A stretch of 64,000 nt of DNA. Origin: Abyssisolibacter fermentans (GTDB taxonomy: Bacteria; Bacillota; Clostridia; Tissierellales; MCWD3). This document shows positions 1 to 6,825 of this stretch, one piece after another; the stretch's first letter is position 1, and each line of letters starts with the position of its first letter. Below the pieces are notes generated by a model. That model saw only the letters and a list, made by a program, of their open reading frames with translations. It did no database searches and was not told where the DNA came from. A program made the translations under genes and the position numbers. Location of the stretch: positions 186,001 to 250,000 of the forward strand of contig NZ_LOHE01000090.1 of the NCBI RefSeq assembly GCF_001559865.1, given 5' to 3'.

Positions 1-262
1 TACCCTCACTCGATATGGAGGTAACTTCTTTTATATTATTCATAGTAGCTATAGATTCTTCTATAGGCTTCGTTACTAGCTTTTCTATCTCCTGTGGACC
101 AACGCCTGAATAATTTGTAATTACTATAGCTATTGGCACTTCAAAATCTGGCAATAAATCTATTGGTAGCCTTGTAAGAGACACTCCCCCTAAAAGAATG
201 GCTATTAAGACAATCATAATAATTGTAACAGGTCTCTTAACCGCAAATTTATATATACCCAT
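1..262 (-). CDS. RND efflux transporter, N-terminal fragment (cut by window edge)
   Basis: The 87 visible codons read as the N-terminus of an AcrB/HAE1-type inner-membrane RND pump. There is a short cytoplasmic start (MGIYKFAVKRPVTI), one hydrophobic segment at about residues 12-28, then the family pattern LPIDLLPDFEVP and GPQEIEKLVTKPIEES at the start of the porter domain. The ATG overlaps the stop of the upstream adaptor gene (TAATG), so the two are translationally coupled and form an adaptor-pump pair. The rest of the gene lies before base 1, so substrate and integrity cannot be judged. Confidence 0.9.
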   Translation of the reverse strand, partial: MGIYKFAVKRPVTIIMIVLIAILLGGVSLTRLPIDLLPDFEVPIAIVITNYSGVGPQEIEKLVTKPIEESIATMNNIKEVTSISSEG

Positions 263-1389
263 TAATTTTCACCTCTTACAACTTTTATAACTGATCCTTC
301 TTGCACAAAATTTTGACCTTTGATTATTACTTTGTCACCAACCTTCAAACCCGATAATATTTCAACATGTATTCCATTATCTAATCCCAACTCAACTTCA
401 TTTCGCACAGCTTTATTATCACTAACGGTATATACAACATCCATATTATCTTCTTTAATAACAGCATCGCTTGGAACTGTCAAAGTATTTTCTCTAATAT
501 CAATATTCAATGACACAGCTGCAAACATACCTGCTTTAATTTTCCCAGCTTCATTATTTAGTAATATTTTCACTGGATAAAGCTGTGTTCTTGCATCTGC
601 TGAAGGACTTACTGCATATATCTTTCCTTTTATGTTTTCTAATCCGGCTGCATTAATTGATACTAATATTTCTTTATCTTTATAAATCTGATTAACAATA
701 TCCTCTGTTATATCAACTTGAACTGATACAATCGAATCATCAACTATTGTTATAGCTGGCTGTGCAGTTGTGGCATATTCACCTTCATCTATATTTACAC
801 TTGCAATTGTACCGCTTATAGGTGCTTTTACGGTTATGTTTTTAAGTGCATCTACTGTTTGGTCATAAGCAACTTGTGCTTGATTGACACTTGCCTCTAC
901 CGCTTCTATATTCTTGTCCGAAGCTGCTAATTCTGCTTGTTCATATTGAGCCTTTGATATAGCACCTTCTTCATATAGCTGTTTAGTCCTTTCAAAGGAT
1001 ACCTTTGCATTTTTCACCTGTTCTCTTGTTCTTTCATAATTTACCTTTGCAGAATCTAATGATGTTTTAGCTTGAGTTACTTGTTTTTCTATGTCACTTT
1101 TATCTAATGTAAACAATACATCATCTTTTTGAACATTCTGTCCTACTTCAACATTAATTTTTACAACCTTACCTACTATTTTAGGTATTATCATAACATC
1201 CTTATCAGGATATACCTTTCCATTTACAGTTATTTCATTTGATATGGTCATTTGCTTACAGCTACTAACCTCAACTGGTATATATTTTTCTTCTTGATTT
1301 TGTTCACCATTTTCTTTACTACTGCTACATCCAGTTATTAATGTTAAAGTTAATAATATTGTTAATATAACTATTACATATTTTTTCAC
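262..1389 (-). CDS. RND periplasmic-adaptor (HlyD/MFP) lipoprotein
   Basis: A 375-residue membrane fusion protein that would link the RND pump encoded immediately downstream to the cell exterior. It has a lipoprotein signal (lipobox LITGC at about residues 17-21), a biotinyl-lipoyl-like half (KVGQNVQKDDVLFTLD, about 80-96), a long alpha-helical hairpin rich in Q/A/K/E (about 100-180), the second lipoyl half (VKAPISGTIASVNIDEGE) and beta-barrel and membrane-proximal domains. The start is GTG at 1389, supported by GGAGGAGG just upstream. It overlaps the pump start by one base. A TetR-type palindrome sits in its promoter. Confidence 0.9.
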   Translation of the reverse strand: MKKYVIVILTILLTLTLITGCSSSKENGEQNQEEKYIPVEVSSCKQMTISNEITVNGKVYPDKDVMIIPKIVGKVVKINVEVGQNVQKDDVLFTLDKSDIEKQVTQAKTSLDSAKVNYERTREQVKNAKVSFERTKQLYEEGAISKAQYEQAELAASDKNIEAVEASVNQAQVAYDQTVDALKNITVKAPISGTIASVNIDEGEYATTAQPAITIVDDSIVSVQVDITEDIVNQIYKDKEILVSINAAGLENIKGKIYAVSPSADARTQLYPVKILLNNEAGKIKAGMFAAVSLNIDIRENTLTVPSDAVIKEDNMDVVYTVSDNKAVRNEVELGLDNGIHVEILSGLKVGDKVIIKGQNFVQEGSVIKVVRGEN

Positions 1390-1410
1390 GGAACTTCCTC
1401 CTCCAAAACT

Positions 1411-1438
1411 ATTTTATCAAAACTGACTAGTCAGTCAA
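1411..1438 (-). promoter_or_regulatory. Promoter with embedded TetR-type operator for the adaptor-RND operon
   Basis: On the minus strand, TTGACT (-35, 1438-1433) and TAAAAT (-10, 1416-1411) are 16 bp apart. The perfect 14-bp palindrome ACTGACTAGTCAGT (1422-1435) fills most of the spacer. Palindromes of this TGACTAGTCA kind are typical operators of TetR/AcrR repressors of efflux operons. A bound repressor would occlude RNA polymerase. No TetR gene is in the window, so the regulator is inferred. Confidence 0.7.
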
Positions 1439-1523
1439 TATATCATAATAATATTTTATTGTACATACTTATGTCAAGAAATATTTTAAAATTATGTGAT
1501 CTTGTAATTATATCCAAATAAAT

Positions 1524-1552
1524 TTGCTTATAATCATAGTCTACTGTATAAT
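1524..1552 (+). promoter_or_regulatory. Sigma-A-type promoter for the small lipoprotein gene
   Basis: TTGCTT (1524-1529) and a perfect TATAAT (1547-1552) are separated by 17 bp, followed 11-18 nt later by the ribosome binding site GAGGAGGG of the gene at 1576. Confidence 0.7.
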
Positions 1553-1575
1553 AAATACAGTAGAGGAGGGATTTT

Positions 1576-2175
1576 TTGAAAAAGATAAAATTATTAAGTG
1601 TTTTATGTATTCTGTGTTTGATTTTATGCAGCTGTGGAGAATCTGATTCTAATTCGCCTAAAGGTACTGTTAATGCTTTTTTTGAATGTGTGCAAAATGG
1701 TAATTATGATAAATTAGCTGAGTACGTTGTTAATGCAGAGGAATATGGAATTGGACAAGTTGCTGATGAAGACGAAGACAAGGAAAAAACTGAAATCATA
1801 ATTAAAGCTATGTCTAAAATCAAGTTCGAAATAAAGGACGAAGAGATTAATGACGATAATGCTGTTGTAAAGGTAAACTTAGACATTCCTAATATCGGTA
1901 ATGTAATGTTAGAAGTTATGCAGGAAGCAATGGTAGCGGCTTTTTCACAGGCAGCAGATGATACATCTGAAAAAAGCCAAGAAGAAATAACAGCCGATAT
2001 TGAAAAATCTATGATTGAAAAGCTACAAGGAGACATAGAAACTATATCAAAAGATTTGGAAGTTAAATTAGTTCAAAAAGACGGCAAATGGTTAATCGAA
2101 GCTGATAATGATATTGCTAATGCTGTTGCAGGTAACATGCTTGAAGCTTTTCAAGGTATGATGGATATGCAATAA
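1576..2175 (+). CDS. Small secreted lipoprotein (DUF4878/NTF2-like)
   Basis: A 199-residue protein with a lipoprotein signal peptide (lipobox ILCSC at about 16-20). A compact acidic domain follows that begins SPKGTVNAFFECVQNGNYDKL, the usual opening of DUF4878/NTF2-like lipoproteins of Firmicutes, and ends with VQKDGKWLIEAD, the usual closing strand. The start is TTG at 1576 with GAGGAGGG five bases upstream. It stands alone as a monocistron with its own promoter. Function is unknown; the fold family is inferred from the pattern, not from a search. Confidence 0.75.
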   Translation: MKKIKLLSVLCILCLILCSCGESDSNSPKGTVNAFFECVQNGNYDKLAEYVVNAEEYGIGQVADEDEDKEKTEIIIKAMSKIKFEIKDEEINDDNAVVKVNLDIPNIGNVMLEVMQEAMVAAFSQAADDTSEKSQEEITADIEKSMIEKLQGDIETISKDLEVKLVQKDGKWLIEADNDIANAVAGNMLEAFQGMMDMQ

Positions 2176-2191
2176 TTTTGTAACAACCAAA

Positions 2192-2561
2192 TAGGTAGTT
2201 ACAAAACTAAAATTAAAAAAATGTGGATAACTTACAATGAGTTAGCTCACAAGTTTTGGACGAGGGGACCCATCTCATAATCTTTGACAGCTGGGCAAGA
2301 GCCCGTTTCTTTTAGTAGATAAGAAACTCACTACTCACTGCGTTCCTAGCAGTAAGTGATTCACTCAAAATCGTAGATTTTGGTTCTCTACTTAGCAGCG
2401 ATGAAGAAACGAACTCTTGAAGTCACGCTTTCAAAGAAACATGAGATGGTTCCCTAGTAACTATATTGGTGATATTTACAACTACTGTATGGGGGAAAAT
2501 GAGTCGCTTTAAACATGCAAAATGGAATTTATAAGCAGCATAGAGTTCTGTGACTAACTAA
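2192..2561. mobile_element. MITE-A copy 1 (non-autonomous palindromic element with 9-bp target duplication)
   Basis: A non-coding element of 370 bp. It starts TAGGTAGTTACAAAAC and ends with the imperfect inverse of that sequence (GTTCTGTGACTAACTAA). It is flanked on both sides by the 9-bp direct repeat ACAACCAAA (2183-2191 and 2562-2570). It is a nested imperfect palindrome: GGGACCCATCTCAT pairs with ATGAGATGGTTCCC, CAAGAGCCCGTTTCTT with AAGAAACGAACTCTTG, and the two-hairpin core lies at 2329-2394. A 411-bp relative lies at 18539-18949 and a truncated one at 30137-30345. It carries no open reading frame of useful length. TGTGGATAA in the left arm matches a DnaA box by chance or design. Confidence 0.85.
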
Positions 2562-2565
2562 ACAA

Positions 2566-2608
2566 CCAAAAAAGGGGGCAACTCAAAGAAATATTTTGAG
2601 TTGTCCCC
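2566..2608 (-). terminator. Rho-independent terminator of the MotA/MotB-like operon
   Basis: Read on the minus strand, GGGGACAACTCAAA pairs with TTTGAGTTGCCCCC (one G-T pair) and is followed by a run of six T. It lies 36 bases after the stop of the OmpA/MotB-like gene. Confidence 0.85.
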
Positions 2609-2643
2609 TCTTAAAATTCTATTTTAAATCTATAGAACAAGAC

Positions 2644-3609
2644 TTAATTATTATCTGTGTTTTCATAGATATCTTTAAATACATTCATTGAATCTTCAAG
2701 GTATTCAGATATTATGTTTTGTATATTTGAATCTTTTAGAATTATTGATATCTCTATTCTCCTGTTTTTAGCATGAGCTTCTTTACTATTACCTTTACTA
2801 ATCGGTCTAAATTCAGAATATGCACTTGCGACAAAATATCTACCATATTTGTTTTCTAAATTCTTATTTGAACTCATTATATAATTCAATACAGATGTGG
2901 CTCTTTTAGCTGAAAGTTCTCTGTTGTATTGTGCTGAACTCTCTGTATCTGTATGTCCTTGGATACTGATAGCATCTATATTGCCTCTTACGCTTGAATC
3001 GTCTAGTACATTTTCAAATGCCTTTGCAAGGTTGTCCAATAATTCTTTACCTTCTTTTTTAACTGTTGAAGAGTTATAATCAAATACTAAGCCTTCGTTT
3101 ATAACTATATTTCCATTGTCAGCTATAGATACAAGCTGCTCACCAGCATCATTCGTACTTCCAAGTTCGTTTTCTACAGATGCTTTAACTTTTTTAAGTA
3201 CTCCTACTCTCAAGAAAGCAACCCCTTGAAGCTTAGATCTTAAATTGCCAAGTTCTTTGTTACTTTCAGCAATTATTTCTTTTTGAAGCTCTACTTCTTC
3301 CTCAGAAAGCTTTAATGCTATCTCGCCCTTTTTAACTTCTGCTCTCGCCTTATCTATTTTATCTTCCAATAATCTCAATTGTCTTTCAGCCCTACTAATT
3401 TCTGCATTTGACGCTTCCAGCATTTTCTCTTTATCTAATACCTGTTTTTTTGCATACTCAAGATTACTACCCGAAATTATATTTTGTATGTATGCCAAAA
3501 TCATGAGAAAAAATAGTATTAGCGCTATTGTAGAAATCATATCTGTAAAAGAAGGCCAAAAATTTTGAGTATCACTATCCTTTACAAATCGCCTGCTTCT
3601 TGCTTTCAT
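2644..3609 (-). CDS. MotB/OmpA-like protein (ZorB-like stator partner)
   Basis: A protein of 321 residues from the preferred start (ATG at 3609, eight bases after GGAGG; an ATG two codons earlier is too close). It has one N-terminal membrane segment in the MotB style (FWPSFTDMISTIALILFFLM) with the conserved aspartate, a coiled coil at about 50-135, and a C-terminal OmpA/MotB peptidoglycan-binding domain (IQGHTDTESSAQYNRELSAKRA). With the MotA/TolQ-like protein upstream it should form an ion-driven stator-like complex spanning membrane and wall. The long coiled coil distinguishes it from flagellar MotB. No flagellar or Zorya effector genes are adjacent. Confidence 0.85.
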   Translation of the reverse strand: MKARSRRFVKDSDTQNFWPSFTDMISTIALILFFLMILAYIQNIISGSNLEYAKKQVLDKEKMLEASNAEISRAERQLRLLEDKIDKARAEVKKGEIALKLSEEEVELQKEIIAESNKELGNLRSKLQGVAFLRVGVLKKVKASVENELGSTNDAGEQLVSIADNGNIVINEGLVFDYNSSTVKKEGKELLDNLAKAFENVLDDSSVRGNIDAISIQGHTDTESSAQYNRELSAKRATSVLNYIMSSNKNLENKYGRYFVASAYSEFRPISKGNSKEAHAKNRRIEISIILKDSNIQNIISEYLEDSMNVFKDIYENTDNN

Positions 3610-3642
3610 GTTCATTGCCTCCTTTCGTCTCCTCTATAATAT

Positions 3643-4647
3643 CTAATTCTTTTTTTCTATTTTATCTAAAGATGTTGCTATCTGATTATATACTTCGTGA
3701 CATTTTGTTAAGTTTCTCATGTTACCTTTTATATCTTCTGTAAAGTTTGCAAATGCTACGTTCATTCTTTCTATATTAGTTCTAAGATTATAGTTGAATT
3801 CTCCAAAATCTCTTGTGTTTTCTGCAAATTTATTTAAAGATTCATCAAATTTTTCTGTTGTTTTAAATAATGTCAATGAAGCATTTTCTATTGATTTAGT
3901 TGACATTGCAACATTTTCACTGTATGTTTTCATCATAAATTTGAAGCTTTCTTCTATATTGCCACTTAAATCTGTAAAGCTTTTAGTTAAGTTTGTTGAT
4001 ATCTCTGATAATCTGTTTTCTTTAGTTATTGTAAACTCTTTAGCAACTACGTTATCTAGATATTCTTCCATATCTACCATAACCGCTACTTTTTCTCCTT
4101 CTACATCATAGAATATCTTTAATATTGTCATAATAATAGCTGATCCTATACCAAACAATGATGTTACAAATGCAACTGACATACCTTTTACAGAGTTTAT
4201 TAATCCTGAAACAACAGAATCCATAGAATTCAATACATCTGTGTTAGAGCTTGCACTTAATAATTCAACTAGCTTTCCTATTGATAGTGTTAATCCATAA
4301 AAAGTACCCAATAAACCTAATATTATCATCAATGAAACTGAAGCTTTAACAAACCTCTCTCCAAAGATTGACTTAGACAAATGATTTGAAAAATTCTTTT
4401 CTATTATTGCTTGAGTGTTAACTTGATCTATATTCTCACCAGCAGCTACTTTATAGTCATTAACAATTTGGCTTAATAATTGACTGCTGCTCTCATTACC
4501 TTCCTTTAGTGCCTTTAACTCTTTACTAATCCTTCTATACTTATTTCTAATTTTTATACTAGCTATAACAGCAACTACAAGTATAATCATTATTACTATT
4601 ATAATACTCACTGCAAAAGGATTTAATTTTGTGAATAAATGTGTCAT
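3643..4647 (-). CDS. MotA/TolQ/ExbB-family proton-channel protein (ZorA-like)
   Basis: A protein of 334 residues. It has an N-terminal membrane helix (about 12-30), then a pair of helices with the MotA/TolQ pattern (LMIILGLLGTFYGLTLSIG at about 107-125 and SVKGMSVAFVTSLFGIGSAI at about 152-171), then a C-terminal coiled-coil tail of about 130 residues. Together with the OmpA/MotB-like gene 27 bp downstream it makes a two-gene stator unit. This organisation resembles ZorA-ZorB of Zorya defence, but the tail is much shorter than in canonical ZorA and there is no zorC/D/E here. An IS607 element ends nine bases before the ATG and separates the gene from its original promoter and most of its Shine-Dalgarno. 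Confidence 0.85.
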   Translation of the reverse strand: MTHLFTKLNPFAVSIIIVIMIILVVAVIASIKIRNKYRRISKELKALKEGNESSSQLLSQIVNDYKVAAGENIDQVNTQAIIEKNFSNHLSKSIFGERFVKASVSLMIILGLLGTFYGLTLSIGKLVELLSASSNTDVLNSMDSVVSGLINSVKGMSVAFVTSLFGIGSAIIMTILKIFYDVEGEKVAVMVDMEEYLDNVVAKEFTITKENRLSEISTNLTKSFTDLSGNIEESFKFMMKTYSENVAMSTKSIENASLTLFKTTEKFDESLNKFAENTRDFGEFNYNLRTNIERMNVAFANFTEDIKGNMRNLTKCHEVYNQIATSLDKIEKKN

Positions 4648-4656
4648 ATCTCTTCC

Positions 4657-4815
4657 GTTGCCAAAACTCTATAAAACTCTATAAAGTCTGTTTAATTCCC
4701 TGTTCAACGTACTCCATTTTGCCTAAGCTACTTTGGTTTGTATAGTACTCCAAGGGCTTAACTTCGGATACAACGAATCCTACACCTCAAACATAACTGT
4801 TTAAGTAATTATGCT
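4657..4815 (-). ncRNA. TnpB omega-RNA (reRNA) region, copy 1
   Basis: The stretch between the tnpB stop and the element's right end is non-coding. Its tnpB-proximal 70 nt are almost identical to copy 2 and include the small hairpin GGATTCGTTGTATCC on the minus strand. In IS605/IS607 families this position encodes the guide RNA scaffold used by TnpB. The guide would be read from sequence beyond the right end, here the start of the MotA-like gene. Inferred from position and conservation. Confidence 0.6.
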
Positions 4816-5924
4816 GAATATCTACTTAAATTAATCGCAGCATTGAAATCTCTATCAATTACTGCTCCACATTCTTCGCAGATATAAGTTCTTTCTGATA
4901 GTGATAATTTAGATTTTATATGACCACACTCACTACAAGTTTTTGATGATGGATACCATTTATCAGCTTCAACAAATTCAATTCCATAGAACTCACATTT
5001 ATACTGAAGTTTTCTTTTGAATTCATATAACCCTTGCTGTGCTATAGCTTTAGATAGATGTTTATTCTTCATCATGCCTTTAATATTAAGTGTTTCCATA
5101 ACTACTCTTGATGGCTTGGTTTTCACTATCTTAATAGTTGCTTGGTGTAAGTAATTGTTCCTAATATTAGATAATCTTCTATGAAGTAATCTAATTTGCT
5201 TTTCGAGTTTTATAATGTTGCTTGTTTTGACGAACTTCCTCCCTTCTTTATTTAATTCATATTTTCTTGATATTTTACGTTGCAACCTACGTAATCTTTT
5301 TTCTAATTTCTTAACTAATCTTGTTTTATTAATATTTTTGAAAGTCATTCCATTTGAGCATATTGCTAACTCCTTTACTCCTACATCAATTCCAATACTT
5401 TCATTAGTTAATTCCACTTTTGGATTTTCTTTCTCAATACCTACAGATATATACCAATACTTCCCATCAAAGCTTACTCTTGGATTCGTATATTTAACAT
5501 TCATAGGTATTTGTTCTGCTGTTTTAATCCAACCTACTTTTTCAATCAGAACCATTTTAGATTTAACTTTTAACTTCATATTGTCATTATAGAATGATGG
5601 CTTACTTTTCTTTCGATTTTTAAATCTTGGCTTATCTGCTAATCCTTTAAAAAAACTTATGTATGCATTACACGCATCTTTTACAGCTTGTTTTGCTACA
5701 TTATTTGATACTTCTTTAAGCCACCTATATTCTTCTGTTTGTTTCATTATGGTGATTTCTTTTCTTAAATCACCATCTGATATAAATTTACCACCATTCT
5801 TATAATTTTCTTCTTGTTTTACCAGTGTCCAATTATATATGAATCTTGCAGTTCCAACTGACTGCCATAATTTTTGTTCCTGTTCTACATTTGGAATAAT
5901 TCTAATCTTCTTTACCAGTATCAT
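4809..5924 (-). CDS. tnpB: TnpB RNA-guided nuclease (IS607-associated)
   Basis: A 371-residue, full-length TnpB/OrfB. It has an N-terminal helix-turn-helix-like region (MILVKKIRIIPNVEQEQKLW), a RuvC-like nuclease with all three acidic sites visible (IGIDVGVKELAI, METLNIKGM, DRDFNAAINL) and a four-cysteine zinc finger (CSECG...CEECG). TnpB is not needed for transposition; it is an RNA-guided DNA nuclease that helps element maintenance. It starts inside the end of tnpA. It looks intact and is about nine-tenths identical to the second copy at 8891-10006, most strongly in the C-terminal two thirds. Confidence 0.95.
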   Translation of the reverse strand: MILVKKIRIIPNVEQEQKLWQSVGTARFIYNWTLVKQEENYKNGGKFISDGDLRKEITIMKQTEEYRWLKEVSNNVAKQAVKDACNAYISFFKGLADKPRFKNRKKSKPSFYNDNMKLKVKSKMVLIEKVGWIKTAEQIPMNVKYTNPRVSFDGKYWYISVGIEKENPKVELTNESIGIDVGVKELAICSNGMTFKNINKTRLVKKLEKRLRRLQRKISRKYELNKEGRKFVKTSNIIKLEKQIRLLHRRLSNIRNNYLHQATIKIVKTKPSRVVMETLNIKGMMKNKHLSKAIAQQGLYEFKRKLQYKCEFYGIEFVEADKWYPSSKTCSECGHIKSKLSLSERTYICEECGAVIDRDFNAAINLSRYSA

Positions 5925-6530
5925 CTTTCAATAACTCCTTAATCATTTTCTTTGCCTTATTAGCTCTTTTATCTTGAAATCCGCAACTAAAAACTGTAAC
6001 AATTTGAATTAAATCCTCAACTAATTCCTGTTCTTCTGTCTTTTCTGTATTGTCTATGATTTCAATAGTAGTTCCATATTTATTACATAGATTTTCTATA
6101 AGTTCAAATCCAAACCTTATTAATCTATCCTTATACAAAATTACCACTTTATCAACTTCTGAATTAGTTATCATATCTATTAGTTGATTTAATCCTTTTT
6201 TATTGTAATTAATCCCACTTCCTATATCCTTTATAATAGCAAACTGATAACCCTTAGCATACATATAGGTTTTAACATTTTCAATTTGTCTTTCAAGGTC
6301 ATCTTTTTGTTTGTGAGAACTAACTCTACAATACCCTATTACTTTTCTATTTAGTTGTTTTTCTCCTTTAATTCCTAAAAAATGATTAAGTTGCTCTTGT
6401 GAATAATATCTAAAACCACCTTTAGATATATGATGCGGTTTTTTAATTTGCCATTATTATCCCAATTTCTTAAAGTTTGTATTGTCTTATCAATCAATCT
6501 TGAAAACTCACCTATTGAATAATATTTCAT
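5902..6530 (-). pseudogene. tnpA: IS607 TnpA serine recombinase, split by one frameshift
   Basis: The start at 6530 gives a MerR-like helix-turn-helix (MKYYSIGEFSRLIDKTIQTL). At 6444-6438 the reading frame must move by -1 to continue as PHHISKGGFRYYS, the resolvase active-site region (VIGYCRVSSHKQKDD, with the nucleophilic serine) and the rest of the catalytic domain, ending at 5902. The joined product is about 209 residues, the usual IS607 TnpA length. The shift point is A AAA AAC in the correct phase for classical -1 slippage, so the gene may be a decaying copy or a programmed-frameshift gene. The last 23 nt overlap tnpB. Confidence 0.8.
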
Positions 6531-6751
6531 TTTTATCACCTCATATAAATATTAAACTATGATTTGTATAATATTTATATAGGTTTTTATAGATATTTAT
6601 ATATATTTTACAACTGTTGTTACCCCCCTTGTTATTCTTAATTTTAGGGATATTATATCATATGTCATAAGACTATAATACACTTGCCACTAACTTGTAA
6701 ATGAAATGATATAAAGCTATAATATTTCTTAATATGTTTGTAATATTATGC

Positions 6752-6796
6752 GTCTAAAAGATAAGGGGTGTCTCAAATAATGAATTGAAACACCCC
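6752..6796 (-). terminator. Terminator of the SLH-protein gene
   Basis: On the minus strand GGGGTGT pairs with ACACCCC around a loop of about 18 nt, followed by CTTATCTTTT. It lies 29 bases beyond the stop of the gene at 6826. Bases 6624-6751 between the IS element and this hairpin hold the displaced upstream region of the MotA-like gene; no clear promoter was picked out there. Confidence 0.7.
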
Positions 6797-6825
6797 ATAG
6801 AAGACTAACTCAAAATACATTTGGT

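Larger units (their letters stand above)
4656..6623 (-). mobile_element. IS607-family insertion element, copy 1 (about 1.97 kb)
   Basis: Contains, on the minus strand, a MerR-type helix-turn-helix plus serine-recombinase gene (tnpA, needing one frameshift), a complete tnpB overlapping it by 23 nt, and a conserved non-coding right end. The left end reads GTAACAACAGTTG after a run of G; the right end reads TTTTGGCAACG followed by G. There is no target duplication, as expected for IS607, which joins at GG. Rejoining the flanks gives AACAAGGGGGGAAGAGATATG, that is, the Shine-Dalgarno and start codon of the MotA-like gene. Ends are inferred by comparison with copy 2 and could be off by a base or two. 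Confidence 0.85.

Noticed and set aside
2329-2394. Conserved short peptide encoded on the minus strand of the two-hairpin core (SREPKSTILSES-like in several copies)
   Set aside because: Other copies contain stops or one-base length changes in the stem, so the open frame follows from sequence similarity rather than coding selection.
2644-4647. Complete Zorya defence system
   Set aside because: Only ZorA/ZorB-like genes are present; no zorC, zorD or zorE nearby, and the MotA-like tail is short.
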